Shown: one piece after another, positions 9,252-18,054 of the stretch
How the letters are laid out: each line of letters starts with the position of its first letter
How positions within the stretch are numbered: position 1 is the first letter of the stretch
DNA from: Maribacter polysiphoniae
GTDB lineage: Bacteria; Bacteroidota; Bacteroidia; Flavobacteriales; Flavobacteriaceae
DNA length: 64,000 nucleotides
Assembly (NCBI RefSeq): GCF_003148665.1
Contig: NZ_QGGQ01000009.1
Coordinates: 145,470-209,469 of the forward strand
Direction of reading: 5' to 3'
Translations under genes and position numbers: made by a program
The notes under the pieces: generated by a model
Seen by the model: the letters and a program-made list of their open reading frames with translations, nothing else
Database searches by the model: none
Told to the model about the DNA's origin: nothing

Positions 9252-9932
9252 ATGTTTAAAAAATTCCATGTCCCATCCTTTTTTGTTTTCATATCAATCT
9301 TGGCCATCACCTCATGTGCATCCCATAAAAACAGTAATGACGATGGATTCAAAGCCCTTTTTAACGGTGAAAATCTAGAAGGCTGGGTAGGCAATACATC
9401 GGCTTACCGGGCCGAAAATGGTATGATTGTCGTTGACCCCAACGGAAGTGATAGCGGGGGTAACCTTTTTACCGAACGGGAGTTCAGTGATTTTATCCTA
9501 AGATTCGAATTTCAATTAACCCCAGGCAGTAACAACGGATTGGGGATTCACGCCCCCTTGGAAGGGGATGCCGCATATGTGGGCAAGGAATTACAGATTT
9601 TAGACAATACGGCCGACAAATATGCAAAACTGCACCCTTACCAATACCATGGTTCGGTCTATGGTATCATTCCGGCTAAACGAGGATTTCTAAATCCCGT
9701 TGGGGAATGGAACCATCAGGAGGTTTATGTAAAAGGCTCAAAAATAAAGGTTATTTTAAATGGCACTGTTATTCTTGATGGGGATTTCATAAAAGCAAGT
9801 AAAAATGGTACCTTAGACCATAAAGACCACCCAGGGTTGGAACGAACTAACGGACATATCGGTTTTCTGGGGCATGGGGATGTCGTCCGTTTTAAAAATA
9901 TTAGAATAAAGGATTTATCAACCAATAATTAA
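9252..9932 (+). CDS. DUF1080 (3-keto-disaccharide hydrolase-like) lipoprotein
   Basis: 226 residues with a lipoprotein signal ending LAITSC. The rest is one concanavalin-like beta-sandwich opening with the DUF1080 hallmark FKALFNGENLEGWVG and ending IGFLGHGDVVRFKNIRIKDL. Characterised DUF1080 members act on 3-keto-glycosides as eliminase/hydratase or hydrolase. Its place between two Tat-exported oxidoreductases that could supply the 3-keto group strongly suggests the same role here. The second oxidoreductase follows after 7 bases. The function is inferred from family and neighbours; a carbohydrate-binding role alone is possible. Confidence 0.82.
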   Translation: MFKKFHVPSFFVFISILAITSCASHKNSNDDGFKALFNGENLEGWVGNTSAYRAENGMIVVDPNGSDSGGNLFTEREFSDFILRFEFQLTPGSNNGLGIHAPLEGDAAYVGKELQILDNTADKYAKLHPYQYHGSVYGIIPAKRGFLNPVGEWNHQEVYVKGSKIKVILNGTVILDGDFIKASKNGTLDHKDHPGLERTNGHIGFLGHGDVVRFKNIRIKDLSTNN

Positions 9933-9939
9933 AGAATTT

Positions 9940-11388
9940 ATGTGCGCATACAATAAGGAACGCAGGGATTTTGTAAAGAAAAGTGGGTTAGGTCTATTAG
10001 GAATTGCTATTGCACCTTCACTATTAGGAAACTTAAGCCCCAATAACCGTTTGAGAACAGCCCATATTGGCGTGGGAGGAATGGGTAATGAAGACTTAAA
10101 GGCTATATCTTCCCATAAGTTGGTCGATGTTATCGCCTTGTGCGATGTGGACAGTACCAATTTGGCAGCTGCCCAAAAACTACACCCTAAGGCTAAGCTA
10201 TTTTCTGATTATCGTGTAATGCTGGCCGAACTGAAAAATGAAATTGATGCCGTAATCGTTTCAACACCAGACCATACCCATGCACCAGCTTCAATGATGG
10301 CGATGAATCTTGGCAAACCGGTGTATTGCCAAAAGCCACTTACCCACCATGTATCCGAAGCCCGGGCTATGAAAAAATTGGCCGCGGACAAAAACCTGAT
10401 TACCCAAATGGGTATTCAAGTACATTCGTTCTATGACTATAAATTGGCTACGTTGTTGATACAATCTGGAATAATAGGCAAAGTACATACGGTACGTGCA
10501 TGGTCACCAAAAAACTGGGGATATGACGGACCAAAACCACAAGGTAGCGATCCCATTCCAGAAACGTTGGATTGGAACCTATGGTTAGGAACATCGGCAG
10601 AAAGACCATACAAAAAGGATGTTTATCATCCTGGCAACTGGAGAAAATTATTGGATTTCGGTTGTGGCACACTTGGGGATATGGGGGTCCATATATTTGA
10701 CACCCCTTATAATGCCCTCGAATTGGATGTACCAAGGACCATACGCAATGAATGTAGGGAACCAAACGGTTTTGGGTTCCCCGAAAACAACATCGTTACT
10801 TATGAATTTCCAGGCACCAAACATACCGCAGAAAAATTGACTTGGGTTTGGTACGATGGCCCTGGGGCTCCAAAAATGCATAAAGACCTTATACTTCCTG
10901 GTGCAAAAGAAGCTACATCGGCCACAAACGTTGATAAAAAAGAAAAGTCCGTGGAAGAAAAAATGTCATTGGACACCAAGGCTACCGGAGCTGGCAAATT
11001 ACCTGAACAAGGTGCCATGTTCATCGGTGATAAGGGTCGTTTATTACTACCGCACTTTATGGAATTGCCCAAGAAGATCGTTGATGGCAAATACGTGGAC
11101 ATTTCAGACGAAATTGCCCGTATAGAAAAAAAGAACAATATGGGCAAACCCATACGCAACTACAATTCCGAAGGACAAAAACACTACCATCAATTTGTAG
11201 ATGCCTGTCTGGGCCAAGCAGAATGTAGTGCCCCTTTTTCCTATGCGTCAAGGCTTACAGAAACAATTCTGTTGGGTGTCATAGCAGGCCGTTTCCCAAA
11301 CAAGACCTTACATTGGGACAACAATGAGGCCAAATTCAAGGAAGAAGAGGCCAACCAGTATTTGGAATCGGCTTATCGGGATTTCTAA
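9940..11388 (+). CDS. Tat-exported Gfo/Idh/MocA family oxidoreductase
   Basis: 482 residues. The N-terminus has a twin-arginine-like signal (RRDFVKKSGLGLLGIAIAPSLL). The NAD-binding loop HIGVGGMG is followed by VSTPDHTHAP and the YCQKPLTH motif, where Lys is the usual catalytic residue of the family. The long C-terminal part carries the tail typical of Bacteroidota Gfo/Idh proteins. It differs from the cassette's other oxidoreductase, which lacks the EKP/QKP lysine. It probably oxidises or reduces a sugar C3 position in the periplasm; the substrate is unknown. It is the last gene of the cassette, and its stop codon overlaps the start of a large inverted-repeat structure. Confidence 0.85.
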   Translation: MCAYNKERRDFVKKSGLGLLGIAIAPSLLGNLSPNNRLRTAHIGVGGMGNEDLKAISSHKLVDVIALCDVDSTNLAAAQKLHPKAKLFSDYRVMLAELKNEIDAVIVSTPDHTHAPASMMAMNLGKPVYCQKPLTHHVSEARAMKKLAADKNLITQMGIQVHSFYDYKLATLLIQSGIIGKVHTVRAWSPKNWGYDGPKPQGSDPIPETLDWNLWLGTSAERPYKKDVYHPGNWRKLLDFGCGTLGDMGVHIFDTPYNALELDVPRTIRNECREPNGFGFPENNIVTYEFPGTKHTAEKLTWVWYDGPGAPKMHKDLILPGAKEATSATNVDKKEKSVEEKMSLDTKATGAGKLPEQGAMFIGDKGRLLLPHFMELPKKIVDGKYVDISDEIARIEKKNNMGKPIRNYNSEGQKHYHQFVDACLGQAECSAPFSYASRLTETILLGVIAGRFPNKTLHWDNNEAKFKEEEANQYLESAYRDF

Positions 11389-11478
11389 AGAAGACCAAAC
11401 CAAAGACCGTCTTATAGGTTCAAGGTGGTTTTGTAGTTTAAAAAGTTACAAAACCACCTTTTCCTGACGGTCTTCTTT
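11387..11478 (+). terminator. Nested inverted repeats after the glycoside cassette, probable terminator
   Basis: The inner hairpin is a perfect 14-bp stem (11422-11435 with 11447-11460) with an 11-base loop, followed by TTTTCC. Two different upstream arms can pair with the same downstream segment: AAAGAAGACC (11387-11396) with GGTCTTCTTT (11469-11478), or AAGACCGTC (11403-11411) with GACGGTCTT (11466-11474). The two outer pairings are mutually exclusive. Termination is the simplest reading. Confidence 0.7.
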
Positions 11479-11679
11479 ACGATATGCCAACAATAGAACA
11501 ACATCGTTCATTTCGCTGTCCATGCCTCCAGTTATACGGTTCCATTTGGGCGGCCTAAAAAATGGATTCAACCACAGAAAGTGCAAAAACCCAGTATCGA
11601 AAAGTAAAAAAATATCCGCAACGTTTTATCGGTTTACTAAATCTATCCCAATCATTGATTACACTCCCTCAAAAAGTCA
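11479..11679. other. Intergenic stretch without recognised genes
   Basis: Between the nested hairpin and the promoter of the OstA-like gene. I see no convincing open reading frame, hairpin or repeat here. Confidence 0.5.
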
Positions 11680-11687
11680 TATTTTTG
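11680..11687 (+). promoter_or_regulatory. -7 promoter box TATTTTTG of the OstA-like gene
   Basis: Exact match to TAnnTTTG, ending 16 bases before the TTG start at 11704. A TTG at 11655-11657 might serve as the -33 element, but the 22-base gap is long. Confidence 0.6.
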
Positions 11688-11703
11688 GGCAAAATTCATA
11701 ACC

Positions 11704-13398
11704 TTGTTCAATAAAATCATTTACATACTGGTTGTATTGGCTTCACTACCCCTATTTTCCCAAGAAGCCCCCCCAAAGCAAATCAACATTGTTTATGGGG
11801 CCAACTTCACCAAGGATGAGGCGCAATATCCAGGAGCTTCCATATTCAGCAAAGACAACAGGCAAATACAATTTGAGCACGAGGGGGCCGATCTGTTTTG
11901 CGACATCGCCATCTACTATCAAAAAGAAAATAGGTTAAAGGCCATTGGCAACATTCGCTTACAACAGGGAGACTCCATTCAAATGACCAGTGGAAAGATC
12001 AACTATGATGGTAACGAAAACATGGCAAAAGCCTGGGAGAACGTCGTATTGACAAGTAGTTCCAAAATGACCTTGAAGACCGACACCCTTCGTTTCAACC
12101 GATTGGAACAGCAGGCTTATTATAAGGATTTCGGTACGGTGGTCGACTCTGTCAATACCCTGACCAGTGAAATAGGCCGGTATTTTTTGGAAAATAAAAA
12201 GTTACAGTTCCTAGACAGTGTCCATATTGTAAACCCGGATTACATATTGGATTCCGAACAATTGGATTATTACGAAACCTCTAAAAACGCTTACCTCTAC
12301 GGCCCATCGACTATAACGGGAAAAACCTATAAAATATATTGTGAACGCGGGTTTTATGACACGAAGGTAGAAACGGGATACTTTATCAAGAACACGAGAA
12401 TCGATTACAACAATCGTATCATTAAAGGTGATAGCGTCTATTTCAACAAGGCTAGGGAATTTGCCTCGGCAACCAATAACATCAAGGTTATAGACACCGT
12501 GAATAACGGGGTAATCAAGGCCCACTATGCGGAGGTCTTTAAGGCCAAGGATTCCGTTTTTGCCACACGGCGGGCGGTATCAATATCGGTAATGGAGAAA
12601 GACTCGTTGTACATGCATGGCGATACGTTAATGTTGACCGGCAAGCCAGAACACAGGGTTCTTAGGGCCTTTAGAAATGCTAAATTCTACAAAACCGACC
12701 TAAGCGGCAAATGCGACTCCATTCATGCTGACCAGAAAACCGGGATCACCCAACTGATAACCAATCCCATCATCTGGAATGGGCCCAACCAAATGACCGG
12801 AGACAGTATCCATTTAAAATCAGATTTAAAGACCGAAAAAATGGATTCGCTTAAAGTATTGAACAATGCATTTATCATTTCCCTGGACAGTGTTAGTATG
12901 GAAGGCTACAATCAGGCAAAAGGAAAGGACCTGTTCGGGAAATTCAAGGACAATCAACTCAAACTAATCGATTTAATCAAGAACACAGAGGTCATCTATT
13001 ATATGTACAATGATGATGATGAACTCATTGGAATCAATAAAACAATCTGCAGCGCCATTCGTATAAAAATGGCCGAAAACGATATTGAGGAACTTACTTT
13101 TTTCACCAAGCCCGACGGGGATATATTCCCTGAAACAGAACTTCCCGAGAACAGCCGGAAATTAAAAGGTTTCGTTTGGCGGGGTGATGAACGGATCATT
13201 ACAAAAGAGGATATTTTTGATGAGGATGACAACAACTTGGTTCTGCCCATTATCAGGGGTATTTCGAATCCAATCGATATTGATGCGGAAGAAGAGGAAC
13301 GGAGTTCCAATGAAGGTGACCCGGTCAATAATATCCCACCAAAAAACGATAAGGCCATAAATCCCAAGAAAAATTCAAAGGAAGGAAAAGCCAATTAA
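11704..13398 (+). CDS. OstA-like/LptA-like LPS transport protein
   Basis: 564 residues starting at TTG 11704, followed by a signal peptide (IIYILVVLASLPLFSQ). The body is a long series of short beta-strand repeats with alternating patterns such as LKAIGNIRLQQGDSIQMTSG and MTLKTDTLRFN, matching the OstA_2 fold of Bacteroidota LptA-like proteins. These are far longer than E. coli LptA (about 185 residues) and would form an extended periplasmic groove carrying LPS to the outer membrane. The last 60 residues are charged and probably disordered. It is separated by 8 bases from the following aminotransferase gene. Assignment rests on fold pattern and conserved flavobacterial neighbourhood. Confidence 0.82.
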   Translation: MFNKIIYILVVLASLPLFSQEAPPKQINIVYGANFTKDEAQYPGASIFSKDNRQIQFEHEGADLFCDIAIYYQKENRLKAIGNIRLQQGDSIQMTSGKINYDGNENMAKAWENVVLTSSSKMTLKTDTLRFNRLEQQAYYKDFGTVVDSVNTLTSEIGRYFLENKKLQFLDSVHIVNPDYILDSEQLDYYETSKNAYLYGPSTITGKTYKIYCERGFYDTKVETGYFIKNTRIDYNNRIIKGDSVYFNKAREFASATNNIKVIDTVNNGVIKAHYAEVFKAKDSVFATRRAVSISVMEKDSLYMHGDTLMLTGKPEHRVLRAFRNAKFYKTDLSGKCDSIHADQKTGITQLITNPIIWNGPNQMTGDSIHLKSDLKTEKMDSLKVLNNAFIISLDSVSMEGYNQAKGKDLFGKFKDNQLKLIDLIKNTEVIYYMYNDDDELIGINKTICSAIRIKMAENDIEELTFFTKPDGDIFPETELPENSRKLKGFVWRGDERIITKEDIFDEDDNNLVLPIIRGISNPIDIDAEEEERSSNEGDPVNNIPPKNDKAINPKKNSKEGKAN

Positions 13399-13406
13399 TA
13401 GGTGTT

Positions 13407-14588
13407 ATGAAAAAGGATTTTTTAAAATTCCAAGCCCAAACATCCCCACATCCTTTAGCCATGGAAGTATCCCACGCCAAGGGGTCCTATATCCATGACA
13501 GTGAAGGGAATGCGCATTTAGACTTTGTAGCAGGGGTATCTGCCTGTAGCCTGGGGCATTGCCATCCTAAAGTGATCAAGGCCATAAAAGATCAGGTAGA
13601 TAAGTACATGCATGTCATGGTGTACGGTGAATATATCCAAGAACCGGCAGTGGCATATACCAAACTTTTGGCCTCATTGCTCCCCCCCCCTTTGGAAACC
13701 ACCTATTTGGTCAACTCAGGAACGGAAGCTATTGAAGGGGCTCTGAAGTTAGCGAGGCGATTTACCGGAAGAAGTCAGATAATCGCTGGAAAAAAGGCCT
13801 ACCATGGCAACACCATGGGGAGTTTGAGCCTAATGGGGCTCGAAGAACGGAAAGGAGCCTTTAGACCTTTGATCCCGGATATCTCCTACATTGAATTTAA
13901 TGAGCCATCGGATCTTGGGAAGATTACCCAAAAGACTGCCGCCGTCATTCTAGAAACCATACAAGGGGGCGCCGGCTTTATTGAGCCAAACAAGGGCTAT
14001 CTGGCCAGCGTAAGAAAACGTTGTACTGAGGTGGGAGCCCTTTTGATTCTCGATGAGATCCAACCGGGTTTTGGTCGTACAGGAAAATTGTTCGCCTTTG
14101 AAAATTACGATTGTATTCCCGACATATTGGTCATGGGCAAAGGCATGGCCTCTGGTTTACCCGTGGGGGCCTTTACGGCTTCCCATGAGATGATGTCAAC
14201 CTTACAGGACAATCCCAAAATGGGCCATATCACCACTTTTGGTGGTAATCCGGTCATTGCATCCGCCGCTTTGGCCACACTCAAATGTATTGTCGAAAGT
14301 ACCCTCATGGCTGATACCTTGGCCAAGGAAAAATACGTTCGTTCCTTGTTGAAACACCAGTTCATCAAAGAGATCAGGGGAAAAGGTCTCATGTTGGCCT
14401 TGATTATGGAAAGTGCCGAAATTGCAGATTACCTTATACTGACCGCAGCGAAGAGGCATCTCATCCTTTTTTGGCTATTGTTTGAGAAAAAAGCCGTCAG
14501 GATAACCCCTCCCTTAACGGTTTCATTAGAGGAACTTAAGGAAGGATGCGATACCATTCTAGAAATATTGAACGATTACAGGCAATAA
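13407..14588 (+). CDS. Class III PLP-dependent aminotransferase
   Basis: 393 residues of the ornithine/acetylornithine aminotransferase group. Visible motifs are NSGTEAIEGALKLAR (cofactor phosphate binding), KKAYHGNTMGSLSLMG, LILDEIQPGFGRTGK (Asp contacting the pyridine nitrogen) and VMGKGMASG with the PLP lysine Lys245. The real rocD lies elsewhere in this window (55-56 kb), so the substrate here is open. It is one transcription unit with the OstA-like gene upstream. A fairly short form, but no motif is missing. Confidence 0.88.
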   Translation: MKKDFLKFQAQTSPHPLAMEVSHAKGSYIHDSEGNAHLDFVAGVSACSLGHCHPKVIKAIKDQVDKYMHVMVYGEYIQEPAVAYTKLLASLLPPPLETTYLVNSGTEAIEGALKLARRFTGRSQIIAGKKAYHGNTMGSLSLMGLEERKGAFRPLIPDISYIEFNEPSDLGKITQKTAAVILETIQGGAGFIEPNKGYLASVRKRCTEVGALLILDEIQPGFGRTGKLFAFENYDCIPDILVMGKGMASGLPVGAFTASHEMMSTLQDNPKMGHITTFGGNPVIASAALATLKCIVESTLMADTLAKEKYVRSLLKHQFIKEIRGKGLMLALIMESAEIADYLILTAAKRHLILFWLLFEKKAVRITPPLTVSLEELKEGCDTILEILNDYRQ

Positions 14589-14684
14589 TTTGTTAACTAA
14601 TTTGTTAATAATATAGCCCAATTCAGGAGGAAAACGTAGTCTCAAAAGAGTACTTTTAAACCTGAGATTAACCAAAAAATCCCT

Positions 14685-16085
14685 ATGGCGTTAGAAGCCA
14701 ACGAAAGGCCAAACAAACCCATTGCCAAGTTTGAATCCATGCTGAAGACAGACGATGTCTATTTTTTCGATGCAGAGGATTTTGAGGATATCATACACCA
14801 TTACCTCAACCATGGAAAAATAGCTTTGGCAAAAAAAGCCATTAAGATTGGCTTGAGACAACACCCCGACTCCATTGCGTTGAAACTTTTGGATGTTGAG
14901 GTTCTTGTGTTCGAGAATAATCTTGATCGGGCAGAGGATCTATTGGATAAACTACAGGTTCTTGATAGTTCAAACGAAGAGATTTATATTCAAAGAGCGA
15001 ACATCTATTCAAAAAAAGACAATCACGAAGCTGCGGTCAAATTGCTTAAAAAAGCACTTAACCTTTCAGAAGAAAGTTATGATATCCATTCATTATTGGG
15101 TATGGAATACCTCTTTATGGATGATTTTAAGTTGGCCAAGGAATGCTTCATGAGATGTGTCGATTTCGATGACCAGGATTATTCCTCTCTCTACAATGTA
15201 ATCTATTGCTTCGATTTTCTTGAGGATTTTGAAGGTGCGATTGTATACCTCAATGACTATCTGGACCGAAACCCCTATTGCGAAGTGGCCTGGCATCAAT
15301 TGGGAAAACAGTATTATTCCAAACACATGTTCAAGGAAGCTTTGACCGCTTTTGATTTCGCCATCATCTCTGATGATTCGTTTATCGGGGCGTATTTCGA
15401 AAAGGCCAAAGTACTCGAAAAGTTGGGGAAATACAGTGAAGCCATAGAAAATTATGAGATCACCATTCAAATAGAAGACCCTACTTCCCATGCTTATTTA
15501 AGAATCGGAAAGTGCTATGAACGTCTTGGGAATGATGAAATGGCCAAATATTACTATTACCAAACCGTGCATGAAGATCCTTTATTGGACAAAGGCTGGT
15601 TGGCCATTACGGACTTCTATTTTTTAAAAGGTGATTTGGACAAAGCCCTGCATTATATCAACAAAGCGTTGAACATTGACGGTGAGAACCCAACATATTG
15701 GAAGAAAAGCGCCAACATCAATGCTGCCCTGGAAAATTATGACCAGGCCGATTTTTCCTTTAAACAGGCCGTTGACCTCGGTAATTACGAATTGGATACC
15801 TGGTTAAACTGGGCGAATGTCGCCAAGGAAAACCATGACTACCTCTCAGGAATCCATATTTTGGCACAAGGGCGTGAATTTTATCCGGAAAGCGCGGAGA
15901 TCCTTTACAAGACAGCAGGTCTGCACCTCTTGGCCAATGATAAAATCAACGCGCGTATCGGTCTAATAGATGCCCTGAACAAGAACTCTGAAAAATTACA
16001 CCTTTTCGAAGAAGAATTTCCCTCATACTTCAAAACAGAATGGACCCAAAACATAATATCGAATAACAAAAGAGCTTCTCGATAA
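14685..16085 (+). CDS. Tetratricopeptide-repeat protein
   Basis: 466 residues with no signal peptide, so probably cytoplasmic. It is built almost wholly of TPR-like helical pairs; repeats can be followed at about 65-95, 98-130, 132-165, 200-235, 236-270, 305-340 and 345-375, with the usual spacing of small and large residues (for example KYSEAIENYEITIQIEDP and DLDKALHYINKALNIDGENP). TPR arrays are protein-binding scaffolds; the partner is unknown. The upstream 97 bases contain a repeated TTTGTTAA motif. It lies 25 bases before the first DUF368 gene. Confidence 0.85.
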   Translation: MALEANERPNKPIAKFESMLKTDDVYFFDAEDFEDIIHHYLNHGKIALAKKAIKIGLRQHPDSIALKLLDVEVLVFENNLDRAEDLLDKLQVLDSSNEEIYIQRANIYSKKDNHEAAVKLLKKALNLSEESYDIHSLLGMEYLFMDDFKLAKECFMRCVDFDDQDYSSLYNVIYCFDFLEDFEGAIVYLNDYLDRNPYCEVAWHQLGKQYYSKHMFKEALTAFDFAIISDDSFIGAYFEKAKVLEKLGKYSEAIENYEITIQIEDPTSHAYLRIGKCYERLGNDEMAKYYYYQTVHEDPLLDKGWLAITDFYFLKGDLDKALHYINKALNIDGENPTYWKKSANINAALENYDQADFSFKQAVDLGNYELDTWLNWANVAKENHDYLSGIHILAQGREFYPESAEILYKTAGLHLLANDKINARIGLIDALNKNSEKLHLFEEEFPSYFKTEWTQNIISNNKRASR

Positions 16086-16091
16086 ATAGTC

Positions 16092-16099
16092 TATTTTTG
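16092..16099 (+). promoter_or_regulatory. -7 promoter box TATTTTTG before the first DUF368 gene
   Basis: Exact TAnnTTTG match ending 11 bases before ATG 16111. It supports that ATG over the TTG at 16105 and suggests a promoter internal to the gene block. Confidence 0.55.
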
Positions 16100-16110
16100 C
16101 TTTTTTGTCT

Positions 16111-17028
16111 ATGGAAAATCGAAACTTACTCCAATATATCTTCATTACCTTAAAAGGAATTGCCATGGGGGCGGCAGATGTCGTACCTGGTGTTTCAGGA
16201 GGGACTATTGCCTTTATTTCAGGTATTTATGAAGAATTGATCACGTCAATCAACAATATTAAGCCTTCCCTGATAACAACCTGGAAAAACGAAGGGTTTA
16301 AAGCCTCTTGGCAAAAACTCAATGGTAGTTTTTTGGTTGCCCTGTTCTTAGGTATTTTCATTAGCCTTTTCTCTTTGGCTACCTTGGTAAGCTGGCTAAT
16401 GGAAAATGAACCAATACTGCTTTGGTCTTTCTTTTTTGGATTGGTTGCCGCCAGTATCTTTTTCGTTGGAAAGGAAATAACGAAGTGGAATCCGGCCACC
16501 GTGATAATCTTGTTATTGGGTGCTGCCGTAGCCTATTTTGTAACTACCCTACCGGCATCAGAGCATGCAACAAGCCTCCCCTATTTATTTATGTCCGGGG
16601 CATTGGCCGTTTGCGCCATGATACTACCGGGAATTTCAGGGGCTTTCATTTTAGTGTTATTGGGATCATATAAAACCATTTTGGACGCTGTTCATGAAAG
16701 GGATGTAAAAGTGGTCATTACCGTGGCTTTGGGTGCCATCTTTGGACTTTTGAGCTTTGCGAAACTCCTAAAATGGATGTTCAGCAACTATAAGAATTTG
16801 ACCTTGGCCCTATTGACGGGATTTATTGTGGGATCGTTAAATAAAATTTGGCCATGGAAATTGATTTTGGAAACCAAAACCATTGGCGATAAGATCATTA
16901 CCCTAAAAGAACAAAACGTATCCCCTTTCAATTTCGAAGGCGAACCAAAGTTAATGTTGGCCATTGTTGCTGTCACCATCGGTTTTTCCCTTATTTTTAT
17001 ACTCGAAAAAATTGCCTCAAAAAAATAA
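16111..17028 (+). CDS. DUF368 membrane protein, undecaprenyl-phosphate flippase-like (first copy)
   Basis: 305 residues from ATG 16111. The DUF368 signature GAADVVPGVSGGTIAFISG lies near the N-terminus, and a second inverted-symmetry copy, MILPGISGAFILVLLGSY, near residue 175. About eight hydrophobic segments are visible. DUF368 (PopT) proteins have been shown in other bacteria to return undecaprenyl phosphate across the inner membrane for cell-wall and envelope glycan synthesis; I infer the same here. A second DUF368 gene follows after 12 bases. Confidence 0.88.
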   Translation: MENRNLLQYIFITLKGIAMGAADVVPGVSGGTIAFISGIYEELITSINNIKPSLITTWKNEGFKASWQKLNGSFLVALFLGIFISLFSLATLVSWLMENEPILLWSFFFGLVAASIFFVGKEITKWNPATVIILLLGAAVAYFVTTLPASEHATSLPYLFMSGALAVCAMILPGISGAFILVLLGSYKTILDAVHERDVKVVITVALGAIFGLLSFAKLLKWMFSNYKNLTLALLTGFIVGSLNKIWPWKLILETKTIGDKIITLKEQNVSPFNFEGEPKLMLAIVAVTIGFSLIFILEKIASKK

Positions 17029-17040
17029 GCGTTTTACCAT

Positions 17041-18054
17041 ATGTACGAGCCTAGAACATTTTTGGATAAATTGTTTTTGGTTATCAAGGGCCTTGCCATG
17101 GGCGCTGCCAATAAGGTGCCTGGGGTCTCTGGGGGCATTGTGGCCTTCGTTGGGGGATTCTATGAGGAATTCATCTATTCCCTTCAAAAAATAAACTTTA
17201 AAGCCGTGAAATTGCTTCTGAACGGTAGGTTCCGAAGTTTCTATCGTTACATAAACGGCCAATTTTTGACACTTCTCATTTTTGGTATGCTCGTAAGTTA
17301 TTTCAGTGTATCCAAATTGCTCGATTATTTCCTGGAAAGAAAGGAACTTTTTGTCTGGGCCACCTTTTTCGGAATGATCTTAGGATCGATCTACTATATT
17401 TCAAAGGATTTCAAACACTGGAATAAAAAAACACTGACGGCCGGCATCCTAGGACTTGTCTTCGGCATATCCATAAGTTTTTTGAGTCCCGCCAGGGAGA
17501 ATGACAATCTTTGGTTCATTTTCCTATGCGGAATGATCAGTGTATCGGGTATGACCCTGCCTGGATTATCGGGTTCTTTTATCCTTATCCTATTGGGAAA
17601 TTATGTGCTACTCTTAGTTGATTCCGTTAACGCCCTCTATGACTCCATGGCCGAAATGTTACGGGGTGATTTTAGCTTTGTAAGAAACCATGAAAGGTTG
17701 GAAACCTTGAAGATCCTTGCTGTATTCACCCTAGGGTCTGCCACAGGGTTAGTTACCCTTTCACACATACTCACCTATGTACTGAAGCACTTTAAACACA
17801 TTACTACGGCCGTTATCATTGGATTCATCACTGGATCATTGGGAGTGGTATGGCCCTGGAAGCGAACGATTTTCAAAACAGATGGGGACGGACAACTATT
17901 TTTGGATTCAAACGGCAAGGAAATAATCCTTAATTACGAAAGGTACTTACCTGATTTTACCGCGACAGAAACGTGGTGGGCCATATTCTTTGTCATCTTG
18001 GGTATATTTATTTTATTAGGTTTGGAATGGTATGGGGATTATAGAAAAAAATAA
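17041..18054 (+). CDS. DUF368 membrane protein (second tandem copy)
   Basis: 337 residues, a diverged paralogue of the preceding gene. It keeps the motif as GAANKVPGVSGGIVAFVGG, with Asn-Lys in place of Asp-Val, and the second motif as MTLPGLSGSFILILLGNY. It has extra charged segments, one at about 205-225 (AEMLRGDFSFVRNHERLE) and one near 280-300, relative to the first copy. A change in carrier or in direction of transport between copies is possible but unproven. Its last 23 bases overlap the start of aroE, which suggests translational coupling. Confidence 0.87.
   Translation: MYEPRTFLDKLFLVIKGLAMGAANKVPGVSGGIVAFVGGFYEEFIYSLQKINFKAVKLLLNGRFRSFYRYINGQFLTLLIFGMLVSYFSVSKLLDYFLERKELFVWATFFGMILGSIYYISKDFKHWNKKTLTAGILGLVFGISISFLSPARENDNLWFIFLCGMISVSGMTLPGLSGSFILILLGNYVLLLVDSVNALYDSMAEMLRGDFSFVRNHERLETLKILAVFTLGSATGLVTLSHILTYVLKHFKHITTAVIIGFITGSLGVVWPWKRTIFKTDGDGQLFLDSNGKEIILNYERYLPDFTATETWWAIFFVILGIFILLGLEWYGDYRKK

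Noticed and set aside
14624..14630. CAGGAGG sequence before the TPR gene
   Set aside because: It resembles a Shine-Dalgarno site but lies 54 bases from the start, and this lineage does not rely on such sites.
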